21,446 nucleotides of DNA from the NCBI GenBank assembly GCA_902764045.1, contig CACWUI010000006.1:1-21446 (forward strand), read 5' to 3'. The translations under genes and the position numbers were made by a program. Below are positions 1-9,868 of the stretch, one piece after another. The notes below the pieces were generated by a model. It did not search any database and was not told where the DNA came from. It saw only the letters and a list, made by a program, of their open reading frames with translations. Source of the stretch: an uncultured Lachnospiraceae bacterium. Its GTDB lineage: Bacteria; Bacillota; Clostridia; Lachnospirales; Lachnospiraceae. The stretch's first letter is position 1; each line of letters opens with the position of its first letter.

Positions 1-159
1 CAGGTATTGGTTGATAACGGCGTAAAGCAGATATGGAACTTTGCCCACACGGATCTCCACCTTGGTGATGATGTGGTTGTTGAAAATGTTAATCTTACGG
101 AGAGTCTTATGAGACTGTCATTTATGGCGGCGCTTGAGCGTGAAAAGAAAAAATCTTGA
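1..159 (+). CDS. rex: Redox-sensing transcriptional repressor Rex, C-terminal end (partial)
   Basis: Only the last 52 codons are present; the start lies before the window. The reading frame from base 1 ends at TGA 157-159. The peptide contains WNFAHTDLHLGDDVVVENVN, which matches the conserved tail of Rex proteins, where NFAP.. and VENV.L...L..LS form the end of the Rossmann NADH-binding domain and the domain-swapped C-terminal helix. Rex family proteins repress fermentation and respiration genes and release DNA when the NADH/NAD ratio rises. The N-terminal winged helix cannot be seen here. A terminator follows directly, so rex is the last gene of its unit. The call rests on this short tail but the motif is distinctive. 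Confidence 0.85.
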   Translation, partial: QVLVDNGVKQIWNFAHTDLHLGDDVVVENVNLTESLMRLSFMAALEREKKKS

Positions 160-164
160 TCTTT

Positions 165-191
165 AAGGGTTTGGTGTGCAAGCCCTTTTTT
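165..191 (+). terminator. Intrinsic terminator after rex
   Basis: An 8-bp stem (165-172 with 180-187, including one G-U pair) has a 7-nt loop and runs into six T at 186-191. It sits 5 bases after the rex stop codon. The stem is short and the T run modest, so read-through into nnrD is possible; I see no convincing promoter between here and 226. Confidence 0.65.
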
Positions 192-225
192 GGTTTTAAG
201 GGATTTATATTAAGAAAGGCGAATC

Positions 226-1137
226 ATGCATAAAATCACGTTTTCCGAAAAAGTTAAATACTTTGGTTCCGGAGCAGAATTGTCGGATGGAAAATTATTT
301 GTGTCTGATGCAGATGATCTGAAAAATATACCCGAAAGAAAAGATGATTCCCACAAAGGAACCTATGGCACCGCGTTGATAATAGCGGGGTCGAAGCTTT
401 ACGGGGGAGCCCCGGCTCTTTCTGCCGAAGCTGCGCTGCGCAGCGGTTGCGGAATGATAAAGGTTTATACCCATGAGGATAACAGGGGGCCTCTTCTTGC
501 AAGGCTTCCCGAATGCATAATCATTTGCGATGAGGATCCCGGGGTATTAGAGGATGAACTTGTGAAAGCTGACAGCCTGGTTTTGGGACCGGGACTTTCT
601 GCGGATGAAAGGGCGAAGCAGATCACCGGTATGGTTTTAAACGATTTTTCCTGTCCCCTGATCGTGGATGCGGATGCATTAAATATTATTGCATCCGAAC
701 ATGGGGGTTATCGTTTCCCTGATGATCCAACCGTGATCTTCACGCCTCATATAGGAGAGGCGGCAAGGCTTCTGGGAAAAGAACCTGTATTTATAAAAGA
801 AAATAAGCTTGCAGCGGCAAAAGAGATCGCTTTAAAGTGTAATGTGATCACGGTCTTAAAGGACTCTGTTACATTTATAAGTGACGGAGAAAGCCTTATC
901 ATTAATCCCACGGGCAATTCAGGCATGGCTACAGCAGGCTCGGGTGATGTGCTCTCAGGGATATTGGGAGGACTGGCGGCAAGAGGGCTTGAGGGAGTCG
1001 ACCTGGCGGTAACGGGAGTATATCTTCACGGTCTTGCCGGGGATGGTGCGGCAGCCGGGCTGGGTAAGAGTTCCATGATAGCTTCCGACATTGTAAAGGC
1101 GCTGTCAGATGTGCTAAAATGTCATGAGTTGATTTGA
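226..1137 (+). CDS. nnrD: ADP-dependent NAD(P)H-hydrate dehydratase
   Basis: This is the YjeF C-terminal (ribokinase-like) domain enzyme that removes water from damaged NADHX/NADPHX using ADP, a cytoplasmic metabolite-repair step. Visible motifs are GTYGTALIIAGS (residues 45-56), GGAPALSAEAALRSGCGM (60-77), LVLGPGL (118-124), PLIVDADALN (144-153) and NSGMATAGSGDVLSGILGG (231-249), the last carrying the catalytic GSGD with Asp241. Length is 303 aa. The NAD(P)HX epimerase (YjeF_N) domain often fused in front is absent; about 40 less-conserved residues precede the domain instead. The start ATG follows AAAGG at 214-218 with 7 nt spacing. alr begins 15 bases after the stop, so the two are probably co-transcribed. 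Identification is firm. Confidence 0.9.
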   Translation: MHKITFSEKVKYFGSGAELSDGKLFVSDADDLKNIPERKDDSHKGTYGTALIIAGSKLYGGAPALSAEAALRSGCGMIKVYTHEDNRGPLLARLPECIIICDEDPGVLEDELVKADSLVLGPGLSADERAKQITGMVLNDFSCPLIVDADALNIIASEHGGYRFPDDPTVIFTPHIGEAARLLGKEPVFIKENKLAAAKEIALKCNVITVLKDSVTFISDGESLIINPTGNSGMATAGSGDVLSGILGGLAARGLEGVDLAVTGVYLHGLAGDGAAAGLGKSSMIASDIVKALSDVLKCHELI

Positions 1138-1152
1138 GGCAGGATTATCTTT

Positions 1153-2337
1153 ATGAACGAATTTTACAGATCATGCGCTGACGTAGATCTGAGTGCGATA
1201 AAAGAAAACGTGAAAGCACTTATGGGGCTTACGGCACCCGGCACCAAATGCATGGCGGTTATAAAAGCAAACGGCTACGGTCACGGTGATGTGGCGCTGG
1301 CCAAAGCCCTTGCGGATGAGGCGGATTACTTTGCCGTAGCAACATTACCCGAGGCAGTTAATCTTCGGATGAACGGTGTTACAAAAAACATCCTTATACT
1401 GGGCTATGTGTTTCCCGAAGAATACGGACCTTTGGTGGAGCATGACGTAGACGCCACGGTTTTTGACATGGAAACAGCCGTAAAGCTTTCTGAAGAAGGC
1501 CTCAGACAGGGGAAAAAAGCTTTCTGTCACATAAAGCTGGACACGGGGATGCGCCGAATAGGCATGGAACCCGTGAAAGAAAGCGTAAAGCTTATAAAAG
1601 AGATAAATACCCTTCCCGGACTTGAGATAAGAGGGATATTTACACATTTTGCAAAAGCTGATGAGCGTGATAAAACACATGCCGGGCGACAGTACAGAGA
1701 GCTTTGCGATATAATCGATGCATGCCGCAGTGAAGGCATAAAATTTGAATATAAACATTGTGACAATTCCGCAGCCACCATAGATATGAAGGACACCAAC
1801 CTTGACATGGTGCGCCTGGGGATCTCAATGTACGGCATGTATCCTTCGGATGAGGTCAATAAGGAAAACGTCTCTCTTACCCAGGCCATCAGGTGGACCG
1901 CAAAAGTGGTTATGGTTAAGGATGTGGATCCGGGAGAGGGAGTCAGTTATGGTGCCACATTCGTGACGGATAAGCCTACCGTCATAGCAACCGTATCCGT
2001 CGGGTACGGGGACGGCTATCCAAGAAGACTGACAAACAAAGGAGAGGTGCTTATCCGGGGTAAAAGGGCTCCGATCATAGGCAGAGTCTGCATGGATCAG
2101 TTTATGATCGACGTTACAGACATTCCCGGTGTAAAAAGGGGAGATGATGTAACCCTGACCGGAAAAGACGGAGATGAATTCATTTCCGTTGAAGAGGTCT
2201 GCGGCATTGCCGAGGGAGCATTTCACTATGAGTTTGTCTGCGATATAGGAAAGCGCATTCCCAGAAGATATTTTCTTGACGGGAAATGTGTTGGTACCCA
2301 TGATTACTTTTATGACAAATGGAATTTGGATATTTGA
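1153..2337 (+). CDS. alr: Alanine racemase
   Basis: A fold-type III PLP enzyme that interconverts L- and D-alanine and so supplies D-Ala for peptidoglycan. The PLP lysine is Lys38 in AVIKANGYGHG, and the second catalytic base is Tyr266 in GVSYGATF. The N-terminal TIM barrel is followed by the C-terminal beta domain (GRVCMDQFMIDVTDIPG, then the region of YEFVCDIGKRIPRRY). The 394-aa length is normal for the family. The ATG has AGGA at 1141-1144 upstream. It sits between nnrD and a CorC-like gene with 15- and 12-bp gaps, indicating one operon. Identification is firm. Confidence 0.95.
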   Translation: MNEFYRSCADVDLSAIKENVKALMGLTAPGTKCMAVIKANGYGHGDVALAKALADEADYFAVATLPEAVNLRMNGVTKNILILGYVFPEEYGPLVEHDVDATVFDMETAVKLSEEGLRQGKKAFCHIKLDTGMRRIGMEPVKESVKLIKEINTLPGLEIRGIFTHFAKADERDKTHAGRQYRELCDIIDACRSEGIKFEYKHCDNSAATIDMKDTNLDMVRLGISMYGMYPSDEVNKENVSLTQAIRWTAKVVMVKDVDPGEGVSYGATFVTDKPTVIATVSVGYGDGYPRRLTNKGEVLIRGKRAPIIGRVCMDQFMIDVTDIPGVKRGDDVTLTGKDGDEFISVEEVCGIAEGAFHYEFVCDIGKRIPRRYFLDGKCVGTHDYFYDKWNLDI

Positions 2338-2349
2338 AAGGAATAAAAA

Positions 2350-3228
2350 ATGAAAGATGATCACCCCCGAGAACAGAAGGAACGAGAGAATTTTTTTTCA
2401 AAACTGAAGAAAAAACTCTCAGGTGATGAAGTAAGCAAAGAGGAGGACATAACCGAAAAAGAGTTTAAGAACATGGTAAAGGACGGGGCTGATAGCGGTG
2501 CATTGGAGCCCGGCGAGGTGGATATGCTTATCAACTTCGTGGAGTTTTCGGAAAAAGATGCTCATGACATCATGACCCACAGGACGGCGATTTCCGCCAT
2601 AGATGCTTCAAGCACGGTGGAGGAGGCCATGAGGCGTACCATGGAAGACGGCTTTTCCAGATATCCGGTTTATATCGATGATCTGGATCATATAATCGGG
2701 ATATTCCACATAAGGGATCTTGTGAGGATATATCTTGACGAATCCAAGCGTATCAAAACCCTTTCCCAGGAGAGGGAAGGACTGTTGAATGATCCGTATA
2801 TCATTCCGGAGACAAAAAGCATTAACGACCTTCTGCGTGAAATGCAGCAAAAAAAGACTCATATGGCGGTTATAGTGGATGAATACGGTCAGACGGCAGG
2901 CCTTGTCACCATGGAGGATATCCTTGAGGAGATATTCGGAAATATATGGGATGAGCATGACAAGCCGGAAGCCGATATTACTGAGACCGTAAAGGATACT
3001 TATACCATTGCGGGGACCACCCTTCTTGAGGATGTGAGCGAGAGGCTGGGGATGGAGTTTGACCTGGAGGACATCGACACCATGAACGGGTTCATGACCT
3101 TTAAACTGGGGCACATACCGGAAGAAGGTGAAAAGTTTGAAACCGTTTACGGAGGTTATCATTTTAAGATATTGGAAGTAGAAAATAAGGTTATTACAAA
3201 AATTGAAGCTGTAAAGATAGGAGAATGA
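2350..3228 (+). CDS. CorC/HlyC-like protein with paired CBS domains (no membrane domain)
   Basis: A 292-aa cytoplasmic protein. The N-terminal 60 residues are charged. Two CBS domains follow (about 68-130, with FSRYPVYIDDLDHIIGIFHI, and about 135-195, with THMAVIVDEYGQTAGLVTMED). The C-terminal CorC_HlyC domain (about 205-288) contains TIAGTTLLEDVSERLGMEF and MNGFMTFKLGHIPEEGE. This is the architecture of CorC and of the soluble half of HlyC/TlyC 'hemolysin' proteins, which are linked to Mg2+/Co2+ efflux; CBS pairs usually bind adenine nucleotides. The DUF21 transmembrane domain of the full-length relatives is missing, so it must act with a partner or as a soluble sensor. The start has AAAGGA 7 nt upstream. 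metY starts 1 base after its stop, so translation is likely coupled. The family call is firm and the precise role is not known. Confidence 0.85.
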   Translation: MKDDHPREQKERENFFSKLKKKLSGDEVSKEEDITEKEFKNMVKDGADSGALEPGEVDMLINFVEFSEKDAHDIMTHRTAISAIDASSTVEEAMRRTMEDGFSRYPVYIDDLDHIIGIFHIRDLVRIYLDESKRIKTLSQEREGLLNDPYIIPETKSINDLLREMQQKKTHMAVIVDEYGQTAGLVTMEDILEEIFGNIWDEHDKPEADITETVKDTYTIAGTTLLEDVSERLGMEFDLEDIDTMNGFMTFKLGHIPEEGEKFETVYGGYHFKILEVENKVITKIEAVKIGE

Positions 3229-3229
3229 A

Positions 3230-4516
3230 ATGAGCGATTACAAAGTAGGAACTAAATGTGTACAGAGCGGATGGAGCCCTAAAAACGGCGAGCCCAGAGC
3301 CCTTCCCATTTATCAGAGCACCACTTTCAAATACGAATCAAGTGACGAGATGGGGGCTTTGTTTGACCTGGAAAAGTCGGGATGGTTTTATTCCAGACTT
3401 CAGAATCCCACCTGTGACTATACTGCGGCAAAGATCTGTGACATGGAGGGCGGTGTGGCAGCCCAGCTCACAAGCTCCGGTCAGGCTGCAAACTTCTATG
3501 CTGTGTTTAACATCTGCGAATCGGGAGATCATTTTATCAGTTCTGCGGATATTTACGGAGGAACCTATAACCTGTTTAACGTAACCATGAGAAAGCTTGG
3601 TATAGAGTGCACGTTTATCAGCGCAGACGCTACACCCGAGGAAATTCAGAAAGCTTTTAAGCCGAACACCAAGTGCGTTTTCGGTGAGACCATTTCCAAT
3701 CCTACTGTTAAGGTATATGACTTTGAAAAATGGTCAAAGATCGCCCATGACAACGGGGTGCCTCTTATCGTTGACAATACTTTTGCAACACCTGTTTTCT
3801 GTCGTCCATTTGAATTCGGAGCAGATATAGTTACTCATTCAACTACCAAATATATGGATGGTCATGCTTTGTCTGTTGGAGGATGTATAGTTGACAGCGG
3901 TAATTTCGATTGGACTAAATATGCCGACAAATTCCCGGGACTTACCACTCCCGATGAGTCATATCACGGTCTTACTTATACTGAAAAATTCGGTAAGGGC
4001 GCATATATTACAAAAAGCGTGGCACAGCTTATGAGAGACTTAGGCTCAATACAGTCACCCCAGAATGCATTTCTTGTAAATGCAGGGCTTGAGACCCTGG
4101 AACTTCGTATGAAACGTCATGCTTCAAATGCTCTTAAGTGTGCTGAGTTCTTACGTGATAATGAAAACGTTGCATGGGTGAATTTCTCAGAACTTGATTC
4201 GGATCCTTATCACGAATTACAGCAAAAATATCTGCCGGAGGGTTCCTGCGGGGTACTGGCATTCGGTCTTAAAGGTGACAGGGCTACTGCGGTTAAGTTT
4301 ATGGACAGCCTTAAGCTTATATCTATTGTGACCCATGTGGCAGATACCAAGAGCTGCGTGCTTCATCCCGCATCCCATACCCACAGACAGCTTTCGGATG
4401 AACAGCTTGAAGAGGCAGGTATAGCGCATGATCTTATCAGATTTTCCGTTGGTATTGAGGATCCGGAAGATATCATCAACGATCTTAAGCAGGCCATGAA
4501 GGCAACTTTCGGTTAA
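3230..4516 (+). CDS. metY: O-acetylhomoserine sulfhydrylase (aminocarboxypropyltransferase)
   Basis: A Cys/Met-metabolism PLP enzyme that makes homocysteine from O-acetylhomoserine and sulfide, in methionine synthesis. Visible are SGQAANFYAVFNICESGDHF and DIYGGTYNLF in the cofactor-binding region, VPLIVDNTFATPVFCRPFEF, and the Schiff-base lysine Lys207 in VTHSTTKYMDGHA. At 428 aa with the long insertion before NAGLETLELRMKRH it fits MetY better than the shorter MetB/MetC/MetZ (about 380-400 aa). The start ATG follows AGGAG 6 nt upstream, within the end of the preceding gene. No SAM riboswitch or T-box fits in the 1-base gap, so any regulation lies upstream of the operon. Confidence 0.9.
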   Translation: MSDYKVGTKCVQSGWSPKNGEPRALPIYQSTTFKYESSDEMGALFDLEKSGWFYSRLQNPTCDYTAAKICDMEGGVAAQLTSSGQAANFYAVFNICESGDHFISSADIYGGTYNLFNVTMRKLGIECTFISADATPEEIQKAFKPNTKCVFGETISNPTVKVYDFEKWSKIAHDNGVPLIVDNTFATPVFCRPFEFGADIVTHSTTKYMDGHALSVGGCIVDSGNFDWTKYADKFPGLTTPDESYHGLTYTEKFGKGAYITKSVAQLMRDLGSIQSPQNAFLVNAGLETLELRMKRHASNALKCAEFLRDNENVAWVNFSELDSDPYHELQQKYLPEGSCGVLAFGLKGDRATAVKFMDSLKLISIVTHVADTKSCVLHPASHTHRQLSDEQLEEAGIAHDLIRFSVGIEDPEDIINDLKQAMKATFG

Positions 4517-4530
4517 AAAGCTTATTATTG

Positions 4531-4560
4531 TTGACAAAGCTTGTTTAAGATTGTTACAAT
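4531..4560 (+). promoter_or_regulatory. Sigma-70/SigA promoter for ilvN-ilvC
   Basis: A perfect -35 TTGACA (4531-4536) is followed after 18 bp by the -10 TACAAT (4555-4560). Transcription would start near 4567, giving a leader of about 37 nt. That is too short for a T-box or a leucine attenuator, so none is called. Confidence 0.7.
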
Positions 4561-4603
4561 AATAAAATCATAGTCTTTTGGGGAAAAAGGAGGTGAGCGT
4601 ATA

Positions 4604-5098
4604 ATGAGAAGAGCGGTTTTTTCACTGCTTGTGGAGAATTCCTCCGGTGTACTCAGCAGAGTATCCGGACTGTTCAGCAGACGCGGTTATAACATTGACA
4701 GTCTTACTGTAGGTGAGACACTGGATCCTAAGGTATCACGCATGACGGTGGTTGCTACGGGAGATGACGGTGTTCTTGAGCAGATAGAAAAACAGCTGGC
4801 AAAGCTTATTGATGTCAAGGAAATAACCGAGCTTCCTGCCGATGAATCAGTTTGCAGAGAGCTTATACTTATTAAAGTTAAATGCGATGTCACGCAAAGG
4901 AGCGATGTGGTTGCGCTTGCCAACATTTTTCACGCCAGGATACTGGATGTAGCACCTGACTCTGTGATCATCGAGCTTACGGGTGAGATGAATAAGCTGG
5001 GAGCCTTTGTGGAACTCTTAAACGGCTTTGAAGTGACAGAGATAGCAAGAACAGGACTTACGGGACTTTCCCGTGGTTTTGCAGATTTAAATAACTAA
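4604..5098 (+). CDS. ilvN: Acetolactate synthase, small (regulatory) subunit
   Basis: The regulatory subunit of acetohydroxyacid synthase, which stimulates the catalytic subunit and confers valine feedback inhibition in branched-chain amino acid synthesis. The N-terminal ACT domain is clear (residues 3-75), with FSLLVENSSGVLSRVSGLFS, RRGYNIDSLTVG and a DPKVSRMTVV strand. The C-terminal domain ends TEIARTGLTGLSRG, typical of the family. Length is 164 aa, the short Firmicute form also called ilvH. The ribosome site AAGGAGGTGA (4587-4596) is an almost complete anti-16S match 7 nt before the ATG. The catalytic subunit gene (ilvB) is not beside it. ilvC follows after 32 bp. Confidence 0.93.
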   Translation: MRRAVFSLLVENSSGVLSRVSGLFSRRGYNIDSLTVGETLDPKVSRMTVVATGDDGVLEQIEKQLAKLIDVKEITELPADESVCRELILIKVKCDVTQRSDVVALANIFHARILDVAPDSVIIELTGEMNKLGAFVELLNGFEVTEIARTGLTGLSRGFADLNN

Positions 5099-5130
5099 TC
5101 AATATACTATTTTAAATGGAGGACAAATAA

Positions 5131-6153
<1,023 letters not shown>

Positions 6154-6163
6154 TCCGGGAGAT

Positions 6164-6196
6164 AAAGAGTCTGCAGAATGATGCAGACTCTTTTTT
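6164..6196 (+). terminator. Strong intrinsic terminator after ilvC
   Basis: A perfect 12-bp stem (6164-6175 with 6182-6193) has a 6-nt loop (GAATGA) and a T run at 6191-6196. It closes the ilvN-ilvC transcript. Confidence 0.92.
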
Positions 6197-6240
6197 GCTT
6201 AAAAATTCAAATGACAATTTAGAAATAAATAATTAAAGAT

Positions 6241-6282
6241 AAAAAAAACTGTCACGTTTCTTACAACAGGACAGTTTTTTTT
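6241..6282. terminator. Bidirectional terminator between ilvC and the glycosyltransferase gene
   Basis: A 13-bp stem pairs 6241-6253 (eight A then CTGTC) with 6270-6282 (GACAG then eight T), around a 16-nt loop. The A and T tracts at the ends let it work on either strand. On the minus strand it lies 38 bases after the stop of the gene at 6321-7067; on the plus strand it backs up the ilvC terminator. Confidence 0.82.
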
Positions 6283-6320
6283 GTATGGGGGATCACACGG
6301 GGTGTGAAGTTATCATTTCA

Positions 6321-7067
6321 TTATTTTTTTAAATTATTACGCATAAATACTGTAAGAGTCTCATTAAACACATCAAATGCATGCTTTAACTGAATTCTTT
6401 CATTTTTACAATTTCTTGAATATTCACAATTAACAGGCAATGACAAAACTCTGTATCCCTTTTTATATATCATACTTAGTAATTCTATGTCATATGCGTA
6501 TCCCCTGATAACGAGCTGCGGAACTATATCTTTGATGATTTTGCCGTTGAACACTTTTAATCCGGTATTTGTATCTCTTGTGTCAAGTCGGAACAGGGTT
6601 TTTAATAATAAATAATAACTATAACTCATTAAACGTCTTTTTAACGGAAAAACAACATTTGAACGCTTATCAAGTTTGCTTCCTATTGCTCCCGCAATTT
6701 TATTATCTTTTTTATGTTGTTGCAATAGTTGTATCAAATAATCTCTTATCTGGCTTGGATGAATATCAAGATCTGCATCCATAAGAACTACAATATCTCC
6801 ATTTGCATCCAAAAGACCTCGTTTTATGGCATGACCTTTTCCTTTGTTTTTTTTGTAACTTATCAATCTGATCTGAGGATGGTTATTTTTAAGATCAATA
6901 ATTTTTTGTTTTGTATCATCAACACTGCCATCATTTACTATTATTATTTCATAGTCTTCAGCAAACAGATCCAATTCGGATATTAAACGATCTATGCTTT
7001 CGTTTATGACATTACTTTCATTATAAGCCGGCAATACAACAGACAATTTCTTCCTGTAAGTAAACAT
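6321..7067 (-). CDS. GT2 glycosyltransferase, polyprenyl/dolichyl-phosphate sugar synthase type
   Basis: A GT-A fold family 2 enzyme of the DPM1/ALG5 type, which moves a sugar from a nucleotide donor to a lipid phosphate on the inner membrane face. Visible motifs are LSVVLPAYNESNVI (residues 8-21), IIIVNDGSVDDT (41-52), NKGKGHAIKRGLL (74-86), the metal-binding DADLD (97-101) and RDTNTGLKVFNG (164-175). At 248 aa it has no C-terminal transmembrane pair, unlike B. subtilis CsbB, so it would be soluble or peripheral. AAGGAG (7079-7084) lies 11 nt before the ATG. The gene is AT-rich compared with ilvC. It diverges from a YfhO-type GT-C gene, a natural user of its lipid-linked product. The sugar is not predictable. 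Confidence 0.87.
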   Translation of the reverse strand: MFTYRKKLSVVLPAYNESNVINESIDRLISELDLFAEDYEIIIVNDGSVDDTKQKIIDLKNNHPQIRLISYKKNKGKGHAIKRGLLDANGDIVVLMDADLDIHPSQIRDYLIQLLQQHKKDNKIAGAIGSKLDKRSNVVFPLKRRLMSYSYYLLLKTLFRLDTRDTNTGLKVFNGKIIKDIVPQLVIRGYAYDIELLSMIYKKGYRVLSLPVNCEYSRNCKNERIQLKHAFDVFNETLTVFMRNNLKK

Positions 7068-7104
7068 ATGGAGGCTTTCTCCTTATTTGTTATTTAACTT
7101 CTCT

Positions 7105-7133
7105 ATTTTATACTTTTATGTCGATAATATCAA
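7105..7133 (-). promoter_or_regulatory. Possible promoter for the GT2 gene
   Basis: On the minus strand TTGATA (7128-7133) is followed after 17 bp by TAAAAT (7105-7110). The match is fair, but the region is AT-rich and chance hits are likely. Confidence 0.4.
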
Positions 7134-7180
7134 TTTTTATATGACAATTTTCTTTATTATTTTTATTATTATGTCTTTTA

Positions 7181-7209
7181 TTGACACCTGTAATATCATA
7201 ATGTACAAT
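7181..7209 (+). promoter_or_regulatory. Promoter for the YfhO-type gene
   Basis: TTGACA (7181-7186) is followed after 17 bp by TACAAT (7204-7209). The predicted start is near 7216, leaving a leader of about 25 nt. The boxes have the same sequence as the ilvN promoter, with 1 bp less spacing. Confidence 0.75.
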
Positions 7210-7240
7210 CAGTCGATAATTATTATTCAGGACTATTGTT

Positions 7241-9868
7241 ATGAATGCTTATATCAATAAAAAAACGACAACAGGAAAGTTCACATCTATATTTACACCT
7301 GTCATACCCGCCCTTATAACATTTGGGATAATATACTTTGTTTTCTTTTTTTTGAATATAGCGCCTTTTGGAAATAATACTATTGCTATCGATGATGCGG
7401 ATATTCAATATTTAGATTTTTTTGGTTTTTATAAAGATGTTCTGAATGGAGAAAACAGCATAAGTTACAGTTATTCTAATTATCTTGGAGGCGGAACCAT
7501 TGGTGTTTTTTCATATTATCTTGCATCGCCTGTTAATTTTTTAGTCCTTTTTTTTGATAAAACAAATCTTGTTGGTTTTTATCATCTGGCGACAGCCATA
7601 AAACTAAGTCTTTGTGCAATGAGCTTTGCGATATTTCTTAAAGTCAGATTTGAAAACAGGATAACACCGTTGTTTTCAATTATGCTTTCCGTATCATTTG
7701 CTCTGATGAATTACAACCTTGTCCAGTCAAAAAATATAATGTGGCTGGATGGCGTTTATATGTTACCATTTATAGTTCTTGGTATATATAAAATTATTTC
7801 CGGCAAATCCATTATATGGTTTAGTGTTCCTTTGGCCTTATCTATGATTTTTAACTGGTATACCGGTGGGATCAATCTGATTTTTAGTATTATATGGTTT
7901 GTTTTTGAACTTCTTATTTGCAGTAAGGCTAAACGGTGGGAATTCAAACATTACATAGTAAGTATACTTAAATATATTTATTCCCTTATTACAAGCGTTC
8001 TTCTCAGTATGGCTCTTTTACTTCCTGTATTATTCAACCTGAACCAGGGACGTGGATCCAAATTTGACTGGGAATATCTTTCCCCTGATTTCAATGGCAA
8101 TATAATTTCCATCCTGCCAAAATTTTCTTTGGGCGCAAATGATACCACGTCAGCGTTTTCTATCTATTGCGGAGCGCTTGTGATCACAGGTGTGTTGTTA
8201 TTCTTCGCTACGGGCTTTATTCGTATAAAACATAAGATAGTTGCGGCTGTCGCTTTATCTGTTGCAATATTGCTCCTGTACTGGCAGCCTCTCTTTTTTA
8301 TTTTTTCGCTATTTAAAAAAGTAGACAGTTACCAATCAAGATATTCATACATATCTGTTTTTATACTTATATTCATAGCCGCTGTTTTTTTTGCTAATAT
8401 TGTGCGTATAAAAAACAAGAGTCCGGATAAGCGTAAAATAATCATTTTCTTAATTTTGATCGCCTCATTTGAAGCTGTTTTTGTTATTTCATCGTTAATT
8501 ATGAAAGATGACAAAAGCGATCACATGATATTAACTGCGATTATAACAGGCATTATAGCGTTGCTTGTTATAATATTTATCAAGTCCGGATCTAATAAGA
8601 TCGTATGTAATGTTTCACTGTTATTATTGGTATGTACCGTTGTATTTAATTTGGCAATAAACACTTATATCCAATATGATTCAAGAATGAGTGATACGGT
8701 TAATTATATCAGCGCTTACACTTCAAACGTACAAATGCAATTAAGTAAGATCAAAGATGATGCCGATGACACCTATAGTTATAGAATTAATCGCAGTTTT
8801 GTAAGGAGTAAAAATGATCCGCGAAATAACGAAAATACAACTAATGGACCTAAACGGCAATCTAACTACGATGAAGCATTTTCATATGGATACAATGGAA
8901 TATCCGGTTATACTTCTTGCCCGGACAATAACCAGTTGGTTTTTCTCTCATATGTCGGATATAATTCATGGGCTCATTGCGTGACAATTGTTAATGATAC
9001 AAATATCGTTGCGGACACTATACTTGGAGCCGGATATATAACAACTTTCCAACCGATAAAGGGACTATTACAACTGGACTATAACGAATATACAGGATAT
9101 CTTTACAAAAACCCGTATGCATTTCCGTTGGCATTTAAAGCTGACCCATCATTTTTTGAGTATCTTAATATCAACAATAAAGAAACAGAAACATTTGAAT
9201 ATCAAAGTTTATTATTAAAAAAGCTTTCGGGTGTGGAAAAAGAAATATATACTCCGATCAAATATAGTGAAAAAAGAGGGGAAACATCGATCCTCTATAA
9301 TTTTGAAGATGTAGAAGAAAGTACTTTCATATATGGAAAGATTCATGTTCAGAATGATACTCTGATAAAGTTAACTGACGATTATTCCATAGAATATTTC
9401 GGATGGCTTACTCCGAAAATATTCAGGATATTACCAAACAATAAAAATGATAACGTTACTGAAATTGAATTGGAAACAAAGGATGCCTCATCTGTAGGTA
9501 AAGCATTTTTCTATACAATTAACGACAACGTTCTTAAAGAAATGTCAGAAAAAGCAGCTGAAAGATCAGCAAATAATATAAAAATGACACATAACAGTTT
9601 TTCATGTGATATCGACGGAAACGACGGAGAATTGCTGTTTACATCTCTGCCTTTTTCAAAGGGAATAGAGGTGAAAATAAATAATAAAACCGTAGAACCG
9701 GTTCTCATAGAAAAAACACTGATGTGTTTACCCTTAGAAGAAGGACAAAACAATATAACTGTAAACTACAATATACCTTACTTAAATGAAGGTATTATCA
9801 TTACGATCATAGGTATAGGTTTAATTATATGTTATCAGATATTTATATATGTGTTGAAGCGCCGTTGA
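7241..9868 (+). CDS. yfhO: YfhO-family polytopic membrane protein (putative GT-C glycosyltransferase)
   Basis: An 875-aa protein of the bacterial YfhO family. The first membrane segment is about residues 22-42. The first external loop contains IDDADIQYLDFFGFYKD, with the conserved acidic residue expected for GT-C enzymes, then SNYLGGGTIGVFSYYLASPVNF. Many hydrophobic segments follow to about residue 475. A long extracytoplasmic domain comes next (about 480-845, rich in Tyr and Asn), then one last membrane helix (about 850-870) ending in KRR. In B. subtilis, YfhO is needed to place sugars on lipoteichoic acid from a lipid carrier made by the GT2 enzyme CsbB. The divergent GT2 gene and a GtrA gene 2 kb away fit that scheme. 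Only AGGA (7229-7232) serves as a weak ribosome site. The gene is noticeably AT-rich. The acceptor molecule is unknown. Confidence 0.85.
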   Translation: MNAYINKKTTTGKFTSIFTPVIPALITFGIIYFVFFFLNIAPFGNNTIAIDDADIQYLDFFGFYKDVLNGENSISYSYSNYLGGGTIGVFSYYLASPVNFLVLFFDKTNLVGFYHLATAIKLSLCAMSFAIFLKVRFENRITPLFSIMLSVSFALMNYNLVQSKNIMWLDGVYMLPFIVLGIYKIISGKSIIWFSVPLALSMIFNWYTGGINLIFSIIWFVFELLICSKAKRWEFKHYIVSILKYIYSLITSVLLSMALLLPVLFNLNQGRGSKFDWEYLSPDFNGNIISILPKFSLGANDTTSAFSIYCGALVITGVLLFFATGFIRIKHKIVAAVALSVAILLLYWQPLFFIFSLFKKVDSYQSRYSYISVFILIFIAAVFFANIVRIKNKSPDKRKIIIFLILIASFEAVFVISSLIMKDDKSDHMILTAIITGIIALLVIIFIKSGSNKIVCNVSLLLLVCTVVFNLAINTYIQYDSRMSDTVNYISAYTSNVQMQLSKIKDDADDTYSYRINRSFVRSKNDPRNNENTTNGPKRQSNYDEAFSYGYNGISGYTSCPDNNQLVFLSYVGYNSWAHCVTIVNDTNIVADTILGAGYITTFQPIKGLLQLDYNEYTGYLYKNPYAFPLAFKADPSFFEYLNINNKETETFEYQSLLLKKLSGVEKEIYTPIKYSEKRGETSILYNFEDVEESTFIYGKIHVQNDTLIKLTDDYSIEYFGWLTPKIFRILPNNKNDNVTEIELETKDASSVGKAFFYTINDNVLKEMSEKAAERSANNIKMTHNSFSCDIDGNDGELLFTSLPFSKGIEVKINNKTVEPVLIEKTLMCLPLEEGQNNITVNYNIPYLNEGIIITIIGIGLIICYQIFIYVLKRR

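Noticed and set aside
4518..4542. AAGCTT inverted repeat after metY as a terminator
   Set aside because: The arms are only 6 bp and self-complementary, the loop is 13 nt, and no T run follows; it overlaps the ilvN -35 box.
4561..4603. T-box or leucine attenuator ahead of ilvN
   Set aside because: The predicted leader is about 37 nt with no hairpins and no T-box motif.
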